NCBI GenBank assembly: GCA_038501625.1
Contig: JAZAYU010000008.1
Span: forward strand, 8,928,938-8,992,937
Source of the DNA: Corbicula japonica
Taxonomy: Eukaryota; Mollusca; Bivalvia; Venerida; Cyrenidae
DNA length: 64,000 bases
Direction: 5' to 3'
Shown: positions 12,086 through 24,080 of the stretch, piece after piece
Layout: each line of letters begins with the position of its first letter
How positions within the stretch are numbered: the first letter of the stretch is position 1
Program-made: the position numbers and the translations under genes
Notes under the pieces: model-generated
Told to the model about the DNA's origin: nothing
The model's input: only the letters and a program-made list of their open reading frames with translations
Databases searched by the model: none

Positions 12086-13283
12086 GTAGTGATGTTTGTG
12101 CATGTGGCGGCTGTTAAAATAGCCTCCTCATACATTCAATCAGTTCTGTTATAAATTTCTACCTTTGAAGGTCTAGATATTTATAAAATCTTATGTACAG
12201 CTCGGCGGCGTCGTGGACAGCAAAATAATCGCACACACGCTGTTTGAAGCTCATGTTCCTCATTTGAGTGTGGGATATTTTTTACATCACGTTCTTCGCA
12301 ATTATTTTGTTTATAATTTTAATTGATTTCTAATTTGTAGATTATAGAGCTCAGAGCTAACAATTTAATGTTTTTCAAGTGTATTTCTCAACTATTGTTA
12401 ATATATTCCACTCTAACTTAAGTGTTTACTAAGCATCTTATCGATTACTCGCCTAGTTTTACCCGTCTTTGGTATCTAAAAACATTTTGCAAACAATGTT
12501 ATGTTTCTTTATTTTGAACATTCTTAAATACGAATTTGAGTATTTTACATAGCTTAGAAAGAAAAGGATCGAATATGATTTAAGCATAAAGGTGGCTCTA
12601 TGCGCCAAACAGCGGAAGGCTTTCAACAATGAAACACATTACAACATGAAAAGTTTCAAGCTATTTACTACAAATTTCGATTTCAGTTAGATTTTGGCTT
12701 GCAACCAAAACATTAAACGCGTGGCGCGGCAACTGATATTCCATTTTGAAGTAACGGGAAAGTTTAATTGACAGAACGCTGTTCGTAGTTAATCACGCCT
12801 TCAGGTTGCTTTACTTTAAGCTAAACCTTTTGTTATTGCGTCAATGCTACGTTTACCTTCAAATCTTTAGAAAACGAAATTTTCAGTTTGAGGAGAATCA
12901 ATCCGCAGCGACAAAAAAAATTAACAGCCAAATCTTACTTGGAAGTTAAAGGCAGAGTATACTGATTGGAGCGGCAGTTCTAACAAAAGTCGCATGGCAT
13001 AAAATGTGATCGGCGTCTTTATAAGTGTTGCAGTGCTAGAGATGTTAACGGAGGTCGCTCGCTGGTTCATAATCTAATTGAAATCGAAATTTGTAGTATA
13101 ATTTACAAATAAAACTAACGATCTCCACGCTCTTGTCGAGTCACAAATACAAATACCGTTTCACTTAAGAGATTTAAAAATATATTAACTAACATAAATA
13201 AATCAGGGCATCACAGTCATTATTTTCAAATTATAGATTCAGGATTTGGGTATCACATAAATGTGCCTATAAGCTCCTTCTGT
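12086..13283. other. Downstream flank of the first opine dehydrogenase gene
   Basis: Includes the expected 3' UTR side (below 13284 on the minus strand), but I see no canonical AATAAA close to the stop. Otherwise AT-rich with no recognisable gene. Confidence 0.4.
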
Positions 13284-14486
13284 TTAAAGCATATTGCAAA
13301 GGTCTTCTAATTTGTGGAATCCGTAAGCCTGTGGTGCTCTAGTTGTACCCAAATCTTTACCGATAAGTTTTGAACCAACAATAAATTCCTTCCCGAGTTT
13401 CTGCTGTCCCCAAGCAATCACTTCATCAATTGTAGGTGTTTGCAGCCCGACGCACTCGGCTATTCCTTTCAGAACGACAAGACCGAATGGGATATCTTCT
13501 GATATATATCTATGAGTAAAGTCAGGCACATATCCTCCGTTTTCGTGTTTCATTGGGTGAACCAATCCATTGTAAGCTTTGTTCGTATTCATGCAGGATT
13601 TCAAAGACGAGTTATCCGTAATTTGTTCTCGGTAGTATATTTTATACCAGTCGTGAATGTCCATTACTTCAGACATGTCCAGATCCTTTCTTTGATGGTT
13701 GATTTCTTTTGCCAGCGCCATAACCTCATCGCTGACCTTAGTCAACAAGTCTGCTTGTATATCGTCAACGCCCTGGTAGAATAAAGGAACCTCTGGTACT
13801 GGTTTACCGTCCCAGTTTCTCCACGTTCCATACATAATTTGGGGATGGATCGCCATTGCCAACAGAGTGACTACTAAGTAATTCTGTGTCGCTTTAAGCA
13901 CCGGTTTGGGCCCCATAATTTTTTGTGCATATTCCAAAGGCGGGTATTTGTAGTTTCCATTGCCCGGAATGACGGACGTTCCTAAAACGTCTTTAATCCC
14001 AAGAACCTGAACTTTACGTCCGAATTCGACTATTCTGCAAGCCCATGGTAACGTCTCCATGCTGATGATTGCGCAGACGCTGACTTTATCTCCAAGACTC
14101 TTCATTGCCTGAAATTCGAAACCAGACTGTCCAGGCATTCCGATTATAATCGTGTTTGGTTCAATAAATTTCGAAATAGCATCAAAATACTGCTGATGTG
14201 CAAAAGCAGGCACAACAAAGTAAACTGCATCTACGCCTTTCATCGCAGCAGCTGGGTTGTTTGTGATAAGCCTGGGCTTTCCTTTGATCTCCCTGTGTGT
14301 ACCATCATTGTTGACGACATCCAGAACGATACTGTTGTCCCCTTGGGCATCAGACCATCTCTTTGCCTCGTCAGAAAATAAAGTTAACACATTGACCTCG
14401 ACGTTTGTGAGGGAACCTGCCATAGCAGCCAAAGTATGAGCTCCATTGCCCCCACCACACACTAAGATAATAGTTGGTTTCTCCAT
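13284..14486 (-). CDS. odh: Opine dehydrogenase (octopine/tauropine/alanopine dehydrogenase family)
   Basis: Cytosolic enzyme that condenses pyruvate with an amino acid (arginine, alanine, taurine or similar) using NADH. It regenerates NAD+ during anaerobic glycolysis in marine invertebrates. The 400-residue product has the usual length for the family. Residues 11-17 form the NADH-binding loop GGGNGAH after a beta strand. The C-terminal octopine-DH domain contains HPQIMYG with His214, and RYISED with Arg326 and Asp331. These line up, with a constant offset of two, with His212, Arg324 and Asp329 reported for scallop octopine dehydrogenase (recalled, not looked up). The start is the ATG at 14484-14486; the upstream codon is TTG. 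A splice-acceptor-like CATGTTTCAG ends at 14491 on the minus strand, so an upstream non-coding exon is likely and the CDS itself is intronless. Which amino acid it uses cannot be told from sequence. Confidence 0.93.
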   Translation of the reverse strand: MEKPTIILVCGGGNGAHTLAAMAGSLTNVEVNVLTLFSDEAKRWSDAQGDNSIVLDVVNNDGTHREIKGKPRLITNNPAAAMKGVDAVYFVVPAFAHQQYFDAISKFIEPNTIIIGMPGQSGFEFQAMKSLGDKVSVCAIISMETLPWACRIVEFGRKVQVLGIKDVLGTSVIPGNGNYKYPPLEYAQKIMGPKPVLKATQNYLVVTLLAMAIHPQIMYGTWRNWDGKPVPEVPLFYQGVDDIQADLLTKVSDEVMALAKEINHQRKDLDMSEVMDIHDWYKIYYREQITDNSSLKSCMNTNKAYNGLVHPMKHENGGYVPDFTHRYISEDIPFGLVVLKGIAECVGLQTPTIDEVIAWGQQKLGKEFIVGSKLIGKDLGTTRAPQAYGFHKLEDLCNML

Positions 14487-17400
14487 CAAACTGAAACATG
14501 CAGATAATAATAGTTATAACCAAAGGTTTAGATTATCGGATGCGATTTGATGCTATTTTAGGTTATTCGTTACGATAAATAAATTCATTGCAAATAACAT
14601 ATGATTTTAAATAATGTACGAACTTTATAAAACAAAAGTTAAACAAAATAGAAGGCATTGAATCGTTAGATGTTTCACTGACTTGTTGGGTTAAAATACA
14701 CAAATACACAACTATGAATTTATCTATATTTAGACATTTGTAAAACGTAGAGATATGTAATAATTAGTTATAGTAAAGCATCATATGGTTTGACAAAGGC
14801 GCAAAATTGCAAATGTGTGTGTGTGGGGGGGGGGGGTCATATTCATGTCTTGGTTCGCTTAGGAAGATAGTATGGAGCTTGGCATTCGGTGACGTTTGTG
14901 ACGTATTTATTTGTTGATTAACAAGTGTTTCAATTAATATTTTCTTCTTATCCAAGGTAATATGATAAAGTTTTGAGAACACTTATTTTCTCAAGCGAAG
15001 TACAAAAAGAACAATGATGTCTGCTGAGCTTGACTTTATCATTACATTAATTTTGTCTTGCCATGTATACATTTGTTTCGCATTCATACCGACCAGGTAG
15101 CATTCCTGCTGTCTAAAACGTTTAAACAGTTTCCCAGAAACTAACAGATTGCAAGTTTGTTCTGCTTCATATTATCATTGCCTTTTCGCACTGGGAGAAA
15201 AGTATAATTACATTTACATTGACTAGCGGTGTAGGATAATTATAGATGTAGATATAGACTCATTCGCGGCGGCGGGCGATGTCAATAAACTTCCTAACTT
15301 CATCAATGCTGATCTAGTCCTCTACAAACAATTAAAAATGTTAATAGTTTTACCTCCGCGAACTGAACTTGACTACTGGATCAGTATGCATATCCTTTTT
15401 TCTGGATGTGGCTAATCCTGATATGCCTAATCAATTTTAATGCCTAGTTTGCCAAGTGACGACATATATACTCATAAATAAATTACCAGATTCGGGCTAG
15501 TCTAGTCAATAGCTGACACTTTATCAACATCAGTACTCTTATCAATACGATTTTTGAATGTCATTGAGATAATAATTTGAAAATACCTTGATCCATGATC
15601 ACTTCCATCCTTTATTTGTCACTTCCTTGACATATAAAAAATTAAATATACTCTTGGGAAAAAATTGTGTTGGGCTCAATTTCATGACGATCCATAAAAG
15701 GCAATAATTGCAAGTCGTATACTTCCAAGTGCGTTTTAATCATCTGGAAATTCTCATCCAATATTAAAGAAAAAAGGTAGGTCAATTTAATGTTTTTTTC
15801 TTCCTTTTATATTGCCCACTTTTGACAACCAATATTGTTGGTAGCTGTTCTTGGTTGACGGCCCTTCAATTACCCTGTTTTAATAAACTAGTTTTGCCCG
15901 TTCGAAAAACGTGTATCCGTTATTCATTAAACTTGGCCAGAATGATTACGGATATGATATCTCAGCAAAGCTCTATAACAAGCCAGTACACTCCACATAA
16001 TCTTACTGACAATTCTTCTTCTGGTTCTTATTCTACAAGAGCATTACGCTTAACAAGCGCGGATGACAAAATGTGTGAAAGGCCACAGGACAAAAATTAG
16101 CCACATGCATTCATATATACGACCGATTCGCAAACATCTTACATCAACGGCTAATCAAATTCAACAATTGTGTAATATAATTATATGAATTTATAAATTG
16201 TATGTCAATCTAGATTATACATGTTACGTTTGTGTAAGATAAAATGGTAAAATGTCAGGTCATCTACGATTCCACATATATAAAACGTTTAACACAACCA
16301 TTATCGAACGCCTTTGTCAAGCTGTAGAAGATAAATACTGTTTTTTTTTTCATTATGCAAAACTGTGTAAGCCATTTCAATGAATGTAGTTGATCTGATG
16401 GTAATCTATCATGACATAAATAAATGATAATAATGTAAATATATGCCAAGAGTTTCGGGGATATTTAGCTTAACCTTATGTCTGCTCACTACTCAGGTAA
16501 AACAGGTAACATACAAACAGTATGTCCGATAGTGCAGTTCCCGTTATAATATTTGCTGGCAACGGTGTGCTGGCATGTAAGTTTTGGCAACTAACCATGG
16601 TTAAAGCGAACCATTGTGATCATGGAGGCCTAGCTTTAATTCTAGCTTTAATTTCAGAAAACAAGTATAATAACTGTTAAGGAATAAGGTACTCCAAGAA
16701 ATGGACTTGGTTGTTAATGAAATCATTCAAAGGCAAAAAACATCAGTTCCAAATGCAATATGCTATCGCTCATATTTCACTAGATTGTCTCTAAACATTT
16801 ACGTGGATCTTATCAGATAAAAACATGCTATATAGGGATCTTTTGATCATTAAGCAATTATCTAGGTCAAAAACTGTAAGACGGTAAGACGCAACTAATG
16901 ATCAAATAAGATAATATATTGATGTGATCCAGAAATGTTAATTATAATTAAAAACTTTCGTCGAAACTAAACTGTCATTTAACGTCTTTCTTATTGCATT
17001 TTTATTATATCTAAGGTTTTTGTGATATAAAACATTTATTAGTTATAGATGTAAGACAAAAAACTAACAAAAACCTATTTTTTAATAAAAAGTAATTCGT
17101 ATTGTATTTGAGTTTTAACAATTGTTATGATAAAAAGATTGACATAATAAATTTACGAGAGCTATATATGTGTTTATCTTTTTTCTCTTCCTCTGAAAAA
17201 TTAAAAATTGCAAGCAATATTTAACAATACTCGTTATTTCTTTTAAAAGGTAACAAGAAAAACTATTTAAATATCTTACCTTTTTGCGTTTCCGGTTAAC
17301 AAAATGTACAGTAAACTAGAAGACAATACAGATCTTAAAGAAAAAGAATGTCATATATTATTTAGAATGTAAACGATTCATCTTTCATTAAAAATGTTAA

Positions 17401-17960
17401 ATATGTATTTTTGTGAGAGTCTTCAATAATCCTAAACGAATCATTGCATGCTGGTATAAAACAGTTGTCAGGTAAGTCTACAGTATCTCGTGGAAAGCAA
17501 AAGATGCTTGTCTGAGTTATTTTTTACGTCAGTGTGCAAATTGTGATGGATGTTACCAGCAGCCTGTCAGTCTTCTAAGTTTTTGCATGACCATGCTTTC
17601 CAGTTTGTAGGGTTATTTTTTCAATTGCCAATTGGTCATTCCTTATAATCATACTTCACTATTTTAACGTTGGCTTTCAATATTCAATTTTCATCATTAA
17701 GATCACTAATACAACTGCAGTTTAAAATAACTACTGTAACAAGGTATTTCTGTGTTTAAAAAAAAATTAAAACAGGGTTATCGATATCACAAATTAAGGA
17801 AAACCTTTTGCAAGTTTTATCGCCGATACCCAGATCTAATTCATAAATACAGGTGCAGTTTAAAATCACTTTTGCAACAAGGTATTTTACAGCCGGTTTT
17901 TATGGAGATTTAATTTACAAACTTAAGAAGATAAAAGGCAATGTTAATTTCTCCCGGTTA
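14487..17960. other. Upstream region of the first opine dehydrogenase; no other gene recognised
   Basis: Should contain the 5' UTR exon(s) and promoter of the minus-strand gene, but I cannot place them. Holds a GT/G run at 14816-14838. Two direct repeats (GCAGTTTAAAAT followed by CAACAAGGTATTT or its variant) lie near 17720 and 17853. An open frame at 15822-16100 begins with TTG and has no recognisable features. Confidence 0.4.
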
Positions 17961-17968
17961 TTCGTGAA

Positions 17969-18612
17969 AACCATCTGTAAATTTAAAAAGAAAGGTTACC
18001 AACATAATATTTTACAGCGCTCTGCAGGCCTGGTGATTAGCCCATCTACAGTTGATCATTATGCTTACCTCCTTGGTCGGCGACGGTGGCAGGGGTTTAA
18101 GTATTTATGAAGGTTTATGGGGAAATCTTTTCTTAAAAGAACCTAGAAGCTCGATTCGTTTCTTTTATCCCTGTCATCGTGTTCTTGCTGATTTTACTCC
18201 AGGAGCTCTGGTCTCGGTAAGATCATTGAGTATCCGCCCTTTGGCTTTGCAATGCTATTAGCTTCTTATGTTTTATATGTTTGTGTGCTTTTGCATGCAA
18301 CATTGTTGAGCCCATCGGTGGGTTGGAGTTATTTCACCAAGACAACTTGTACTTCTTTTGTGATACGAGAACCTGTTGGGGGCAAGTATGAGGTTGGTGC
18401 ACACCAGAACCTGGTTTAAACCCCCAGTGGCAAATTGTTTTGCCACTGACCGTTCCAAGGCGGTAACCCCTCGGGTTCTCACTTTCGTTAATTGTTTGTG
18501 GCGTCTATATTGAAATTGATTATTGTTATACCATGTTCTCTTTTCCTCTCTACTGTAAGTCTGTGTGGGGAGGCGTGGCCATCCCTGATATGCACATTTC
18601 ACTTTTTTATGA
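17969..18612 (+). repeat. R1 dispersed repeat, fullest copy
   Basis: Carries all R1 blocks in order: GGTTACCAACATAATATTTTAC, split by divergence; GTTGATCATTATGCTTACC; GGCAGGGGTTTAAGTATTTA; CATCGTGTTCTTGCTGATTT; CCGCCCTTTGGCTTTGCAAT; GCAAGTATGAGGTTGGTGCA; TTTAAACCCCCAGTGGCAAA; the GCGGTAACCCCTCGGGTTCT block; and a CCTGATATGCACATTTCACT end. No protein-coding potential. Confidence 0.8.
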
Positions 18613-18689
18613 TGTTTGTTTGCTTTATAAATTAAAGAAAGGAAATATTTATTTCTTTAGGTTATTCGTATCAATATATTTTTTTTAAA

Positions 18690-18860
18690 TCAAACACAGA
18701 AAGGCTACCAACATGACATTCTACAGCGCTCCGCATGCTTGGTGATTAACCCATCGACAGTTGATCGTTTTGCTTACATTTCTGTTTTCAATAGGTGGCA
18801 AAGGTTAAAGAGTATTTAAAGATTCCTAGGAAACTCTTTTAAAGTTTATGATTTCCTTTT
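18690..18860 (+). repeat. R1 dispersed repeat, 5' fragment
   Basis: Matches only the first third of R1 (GGCTACCAACATGACATTCT, then CAGTTGATCGTTTTGCTTAC), just downstream of the fullest copy. Confidence 0.65.
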
Positions 18861-18879
18861 GCTCTTACTGTTTTAATCA

Positions 18880-19430
18880 AACACCTGTCAAACGACAGAT
18901 CCTGGAGCGGACGACATATCCATGAACGGACACGAAAAGTTTTTTGCATATTTTGCTAGTTTTGATTAACGATTGGAAAGAAATAACGACTGACATTAAA
19001 AGCCAAATGAAAATTGTGTTGACATACAGTTATAGTATTGTCCGTCCGCATGTCTGGTCATGTCATAAATGATACCGAAATCAATTATATAGAATTTTTG
19101 TAAGCTAGGGATGCATTTACTCTGAAAAATGGGGAGTTATCGGAATTGTAGCTGATTCATCACTTTACTCCTTAGTGTACATGTGCAACCGGATAATCAA
19201 CACAATATTCCGTATTTAAATCGCACTTCAATGTTTATTATCCACAAATCAACGGATAGGTGTACAATTCATTTTGGCTTTTTATGTAAGCCGTTTCTTC
19301 GTTCCAAACCTTACTCAAAACAAGGGAAATTGAATATTTCTAACACCCCTGTCAAATATGCAAAAACGTCTTGTGTCTGCTCATGGATCTGACGTCCACA
19401 CCTGGATCTGCCGGTTGACGGGTGTGTAAT
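18880..19430. mobile_element. Foldback (MITE-like) element, copy 2
   Basis: The left arm (18885-19015) and the right arm (19195-19430) are inverted relative to each other. The outer ends read CACCTGTCAAACGACAGATC on the plus strand and CACCCGTCAACCGGCAGATC on the minus strand. Both arms contain AAAAGCCAAA. No transposase. Related to 1030-1680. Confidence 0.65.
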
Positions 19431-19449
19431 CTGGTCTCAGTAAAGGGAG

Positions 19450-19812
19450 TGCCAGCCTTTTTGCATGACTATTCCATTAGCTTCATATGTTTGTTATGTT
19501 TATGTCTCATACGTTTTTGTGTGTTTTTTTGTATGCAAAATTGTCGAGTTGATGGGTTGTAGTTAATTCACTGAGACAACTTGTACATGTTTGCTCATAT
19601 AGAACATGTTGAGCAAGTATGAGGTTGGTGCACCCTAAAACCTGGTTTAAACACCAAGTGGCAAATCGTAATACCAGTGACCGTACCAAGGCGTAAAGCC
19701 TTCATGGTCTCTTTTTCTTTATTTGTAAGTGTTGTCCTCTCTGCTATAAGGCTGTGTGGAGATACTAAATTCTGAGTGCGGCTTTTCCTGATTTACATGT
19801 TTTACTTTCTTA
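19450..19812 (+). repeat. R1 dispersed repeat, diverged 3' two-thirds
   Basis: Shares CATTAGCTTCATATGTTTG, GCAAGTATGAGGTTGGTGCA, CCTGGTTTAAACACCAAGTG and GACCGTACCAAGGCG with the other copies. The short minus-strand open frame here is part of the repeat. Confidence 0.65.
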
Positions 19813-19814
19813 TC

Positions 19815-21197
19815 CCCAAACTTACCACAAGTTATAGTTTATTTTTCTTTTTTCTAAATTCTTTTGAGAAGTTCGTTTTGCTTTTCATTGTTAATGTATC
19901 CGCATTTGCATATAAAATGTTTCACGTTATTATTTTATTTTTACTAAACTTCATTACATTCTAACCTGCGAGCAGGTTAGGTTCCTCTTTCGTTCCTACG
20001 ACTTGTGTTCTGTCTTCTTTTCACTTATCGCCACGTACATGGATTTTTCATAGTCTCTTATTTTTTCTTTATGCCTACTTTATCATTTCGCCATGTATTT
20101 CCGTCGCCTTTTTGTTTTCCACCCTTTTTATGTCATGCCGAAGACATACTTTGTGAAATCATATTTTAAATAACTTCATGTTTTATTACTCAAGCCTTTT
20201 CATCATCTTTAAATGAAGCTATAAGGCTTCTAATAACAACAAATGTTTCCTAGTAGTGCTGTTAATAATTAAAAAATCAAATGAATATAGTCGTCATTTT
20301 TACTAGAGAGGCATTCGGTGAGTTTTTGATCACCGAAAGATGTTTACTTTCTGTTTGAAACGATGTACCGGTAGATCCATGTAGTTTGGGAAAGAGCTAA
20401 CGCCAACAAAGCCGGAAAGGCTTTAACAGTCAAAATTATGAATTTTGTTGAAGTTTGCAATCGAACTCGTTGATTAAGATATTTGTGTAAATTGTCATTT
20501 TAGTAACATTTGTGTTTGAGATTATTCCACCATTAACGTTATAAGGTTTCTTTGGGTCATGATGATTAAATGAATATGACACATATCTTTCTTGTCAGTT
20601 CTTGTAAATATCTTATTCATTATTGGCATTCTATATCATTCGCAAAAACTTGATGCTTTCGTCATGCGCGCGGAAAATACAGAAATTTATAATCGTTGGA
20701 AATTTGTCAGTAATGTTTTTTTTTGAATTGATAAATGCTTCTTCTACAAATATGTTATATTTTTTCATAAAACAGACCAATAAGGACACAGTATAGCACA
20801 CAAAATGAATTTCTCTTTGTTTTTATGTAAAACGATGAACAATACGATAATGTTTAATACCAAGATTTTATTGCTATATTGCAAGTGTTAAATGAATGGA
20901 ACGTTCCAATATATAGCGATTAATGAATTTTGACTTTCAAAGAGAATTTTTATGTGAATATATGTCAATTTTTTAAGAATGCTCTGATCTTTCGTTGTTC
21001 AGAATTGTATCCATTCAAGTTTTTCTGGAGAATAAAGTCAGCTGCTGATTCGTTGGGTTCATGGAGTTAACGTATAACCGGGCAGGATTGCTGTCCGTTT
21101 TGAAAAAGCAACAAGTATACATGTACACAGATATTATAATTGCAACTAACTGCGATATGTTTTCTCTGCAGTGACGTATCAGATCTTTGAAATAAAG
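19815..21197. other. No gene recognised
   Basis: AT-rich. A small hairpin (TCGGTGA...TCACCGA) lies near 20317-20338. Nothing else to support. Confidence 0.45.
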
Positions 21198-21941
21198 GGG
21201 CCGTCACACTAGGACGTTCTGGTCAACGTTCTCTGAACGTTTCAATCGTTCAGTTTTTGAGCGTTCTAGAATGAGGATAACACATCTGGCGTGTTATTAA
21301 CGTTTTGTCTAACGCACCACTAGCGTGTGTCTAATGCACTAAAAGCGTGTAACAGCGACCAAGTAAGAAAACCCTAAAATCATGGGTATGTTCTCACGGG
21401 CCACTGGCGCGCGAAGAACGATTTGTCAACGTTAGGCGAGCGTGCTGAGGCATGAACGTTCTGGTAACGCTCGAATGACGCTCATTGGACGTCAAAAGAA
21501 CGTTCGCTTCACTTTTGTCACACGCTGCGTGCGCTTGGGGACCGTTCAGCGGTCGTTAACAGGTCGCCAGTGAGTCGTTCACAGCAAAGCAAACGATTTG
21601 TAACAATCAAGTAACGCTTGAGTAACGACTGACTCACGATAGCCGAACGTGTGCAACGCTCGACAAACGTTAGTAAAACGTTTCACGAACGTTCTTAAAC
21701 GTTCTTCGCGTTCAAAATTAAACGTTGAAGAACGCTGGTTTCAGTGAAAATTGTGTGCATGTTCAACAAAAAAATTCCGGACCAGCGTTCTCCGCCGATT
21801 CCCGGCGATCATTGACGTTCACCGACGTGCACTAGCGTTCAAACAACGCACTTCTGGCGATATCCCAGCAACCATGGACGTCTATCAACGTTTCCTCAAA
21901 CGTCGTAGAACGCTGGCCAGAACGTAATAGTGTGACGGCCC
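21198..21941. mobile_element. Non-autonomous TIR element saturated with AACGTTC/GAACGTT words
   Basis: The left end reads GGGCCGTCACACTAGGACGT. The right end on the minus strand reads GGGCCGTCACACTATTACGT. The next bases (TCTGG) agree too, giving a TIR of about 25 bp. The interior holds dozens of near-copies of AACGTT-type palindromic words (GAACGTT, AACGCT, AACGAC) in both orientations. No ORF. No convincing target-site duplication. Same architecture as the element at 2912-3687, but with a different motif. Confidence 0.7.
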
Positions 21942-23060
21942 TGCCCCATAAGCAATTGATTAAAAGGACACTTTCGGCAATACCAGTGACTGTTTTTCAG
22001 CAGTAACTTTCAAAGTTAAGTGAAAATTTTCAGCAGTAATTTGTAAAGTTTAGTATAAGCAAATCAAGCGTACAAAATTTCTTTACTATCCGTCATGTAC
22101 ACACCCTGGTTTGGATCGAACTTGAGTTGATATACAGTAAAGCTCTACGTGGGGCTAGTTGCTGCGGTTAGTTATGCGGATTCTTATCTGCTTAATTAAG
22201 CGGAACTGGTAACTTATCAGAGTTTTCATGTTAAATACCATCTATATACAGGATTACAGAAAAAATACGGATAACAAACACATTGTTCTAGCTTTCAGAA
22301 GGTAGATCCAACGATAAACTAAAAGTTCATGATGAGAGGCATTAAGAATACAAAAGTTGCTTCAGAACACTTAACCGAGTTTGTAACTACACGGTAATAG
22401 AATTTATCCTCATGAAATCGGAGTAAACTGTTCAAATTGACAACATTAGATACATCATTTTACCCTTTATAGAATTAGCATTAAAATCCCCAGTGCATTC
22501 AATAACCAAGGACATTTCATCGAAGTGGGGTTTAAACCAAATGTCACAAAAATTATCATAGCTTTTGTATCAAGAGTAAACCAAAACCCGCTAGAACTGC
22601 TGAAACAGTCTCTGCCAAAGGCCAAGCAATCGCAATTTTGCAGATTAACATAAAATTGATCAAAATAACTTTAGAATCACTACATGTATTTAGTAAAGGA
22701 AACATGAATCTTCGTTAGAGGAAAAAAACCCGCTAATAGTTTGTGACTGTTGCATTTACCCATGCCTTTATTAGATGGCACTGTTTAACAAATTTTTAAA
22801 GCATTTAGAGAATTAAATGGTTGTTTTTAAAAATGAAGTGAAAGTGGTGTTTTTCGTCATGGCGAGTCCAGGCTGAAAAATAAAAAATAATGTGATCGGT
22901 TTCGTTAGAAAATTGGTAAAGTGTATTATTTTCGGGGTCAGTCGCTTGAAGGCAATTCACATCAATCAACATAATTACGTTAAGGTTTCGGTCATTGATA
23001 ATGTTTTTAAAATTTAAAAATCCAAATGCTCATGCCTTTTATTTTATTCTTAGTTTTTTG

Positions 23061-23112
<52 letters not shown>

Positions 23113-24080
23113 GCAAAATTTATTGAATCTTCTTTCTCTAAATTAAGATTATGTGTTAGGATGATTGTATTCTTGTCTTTTAACGCTTGTTCGGCTAATA
23201 TTTATGATGAAAAAATATTTTCTCATATTTACTGAATATGGAAATACTCGAGCATTTGAAATACCGATTACGCCTTCACCAACGCGATTTTCAGTCAGAC
23301 AATGTCAAATTGCTGGCTACTTCTGTTGCAGCTTCAGTAATTATCTGATCAGTGAACAATTCTCTAAGGTAGTGTATCGTTACAATAAAAATATTTAAGT
23401 AGCATATTCGTAAATTACATATGCAGAGTTTCAATTTATCATTCTGTCTGGCAAAGCCATTTGTCACTTCGTGGTTTCAAATTTTAATGGAAGAAAAATA
23501 AAATGCGCTAAGGGAAATTTTCTAAAATGAGCCAAGGGAACTACTGTTGTTTTGTTTTGTTTGTTGTTTTTTTTGCATGTAAAAGGCAAATAGTTAAAAG
23601 CTTTTACAATAACATCGTGTAAGAAGCATTAAGGAAGCATGCAAATTCTACGCTTGAAGTCAGTAAAAAAGCTAATTTTCTACGCTAAAAACGAGAAGTA
23701 AACGCAATACAACCTGTATCGTGAATCAATCAGCACGAAATTGCAGAACATGTGAAACCAAACTTCTGCAAAAGCTATTTAAACTTAAAAAAAAACGTTT
23801 TGTATAAGAAAACATGAGCAAATTAATAAAATTGAAATTTTACATTTGCCTCTTGGGCATTGATCGAATTACATGTGTCACAGACACTGGCAAAGAATTC
23901 ATAGCGAGTTCTGTGTTGAGTTTTCCTGAACACGTGCTTAAATATAATAACTACCCAGCTCCATGATGTATACAAGCTCTCTAAATATGTAAATATCCTG
24001 TTGCAACCAAATACACAGTCATATAATAACGATATTTATGCACATATGTTTTAACTGTTTGTAGGTGATAGGCTTTCGGA
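21942..24080. other. No gene recognised
   Basis: AT-rich, with one (ATA)n microsatellite listed separately. Open frames near 23.0-23.4 kb run through the microsatellite and look spurious. Confidence 0.45.
23061..23111. repeat. (ATA)n microsatellite
   Basis: About 17 uninterrupted ATA/AAT trinucleotides. Confidence 0.95.

Noticed and set aside
13512..14439. Plus-strand frames opposite the first opine dehydrogenase
   Set aside because: Shadows of a well-supported minus-strand gene.
15822..16100. 92-codon plus-strand frame
   Set aside because: Opens at TTG rather than ATG, with no recognisable domain, promoter or splice context.
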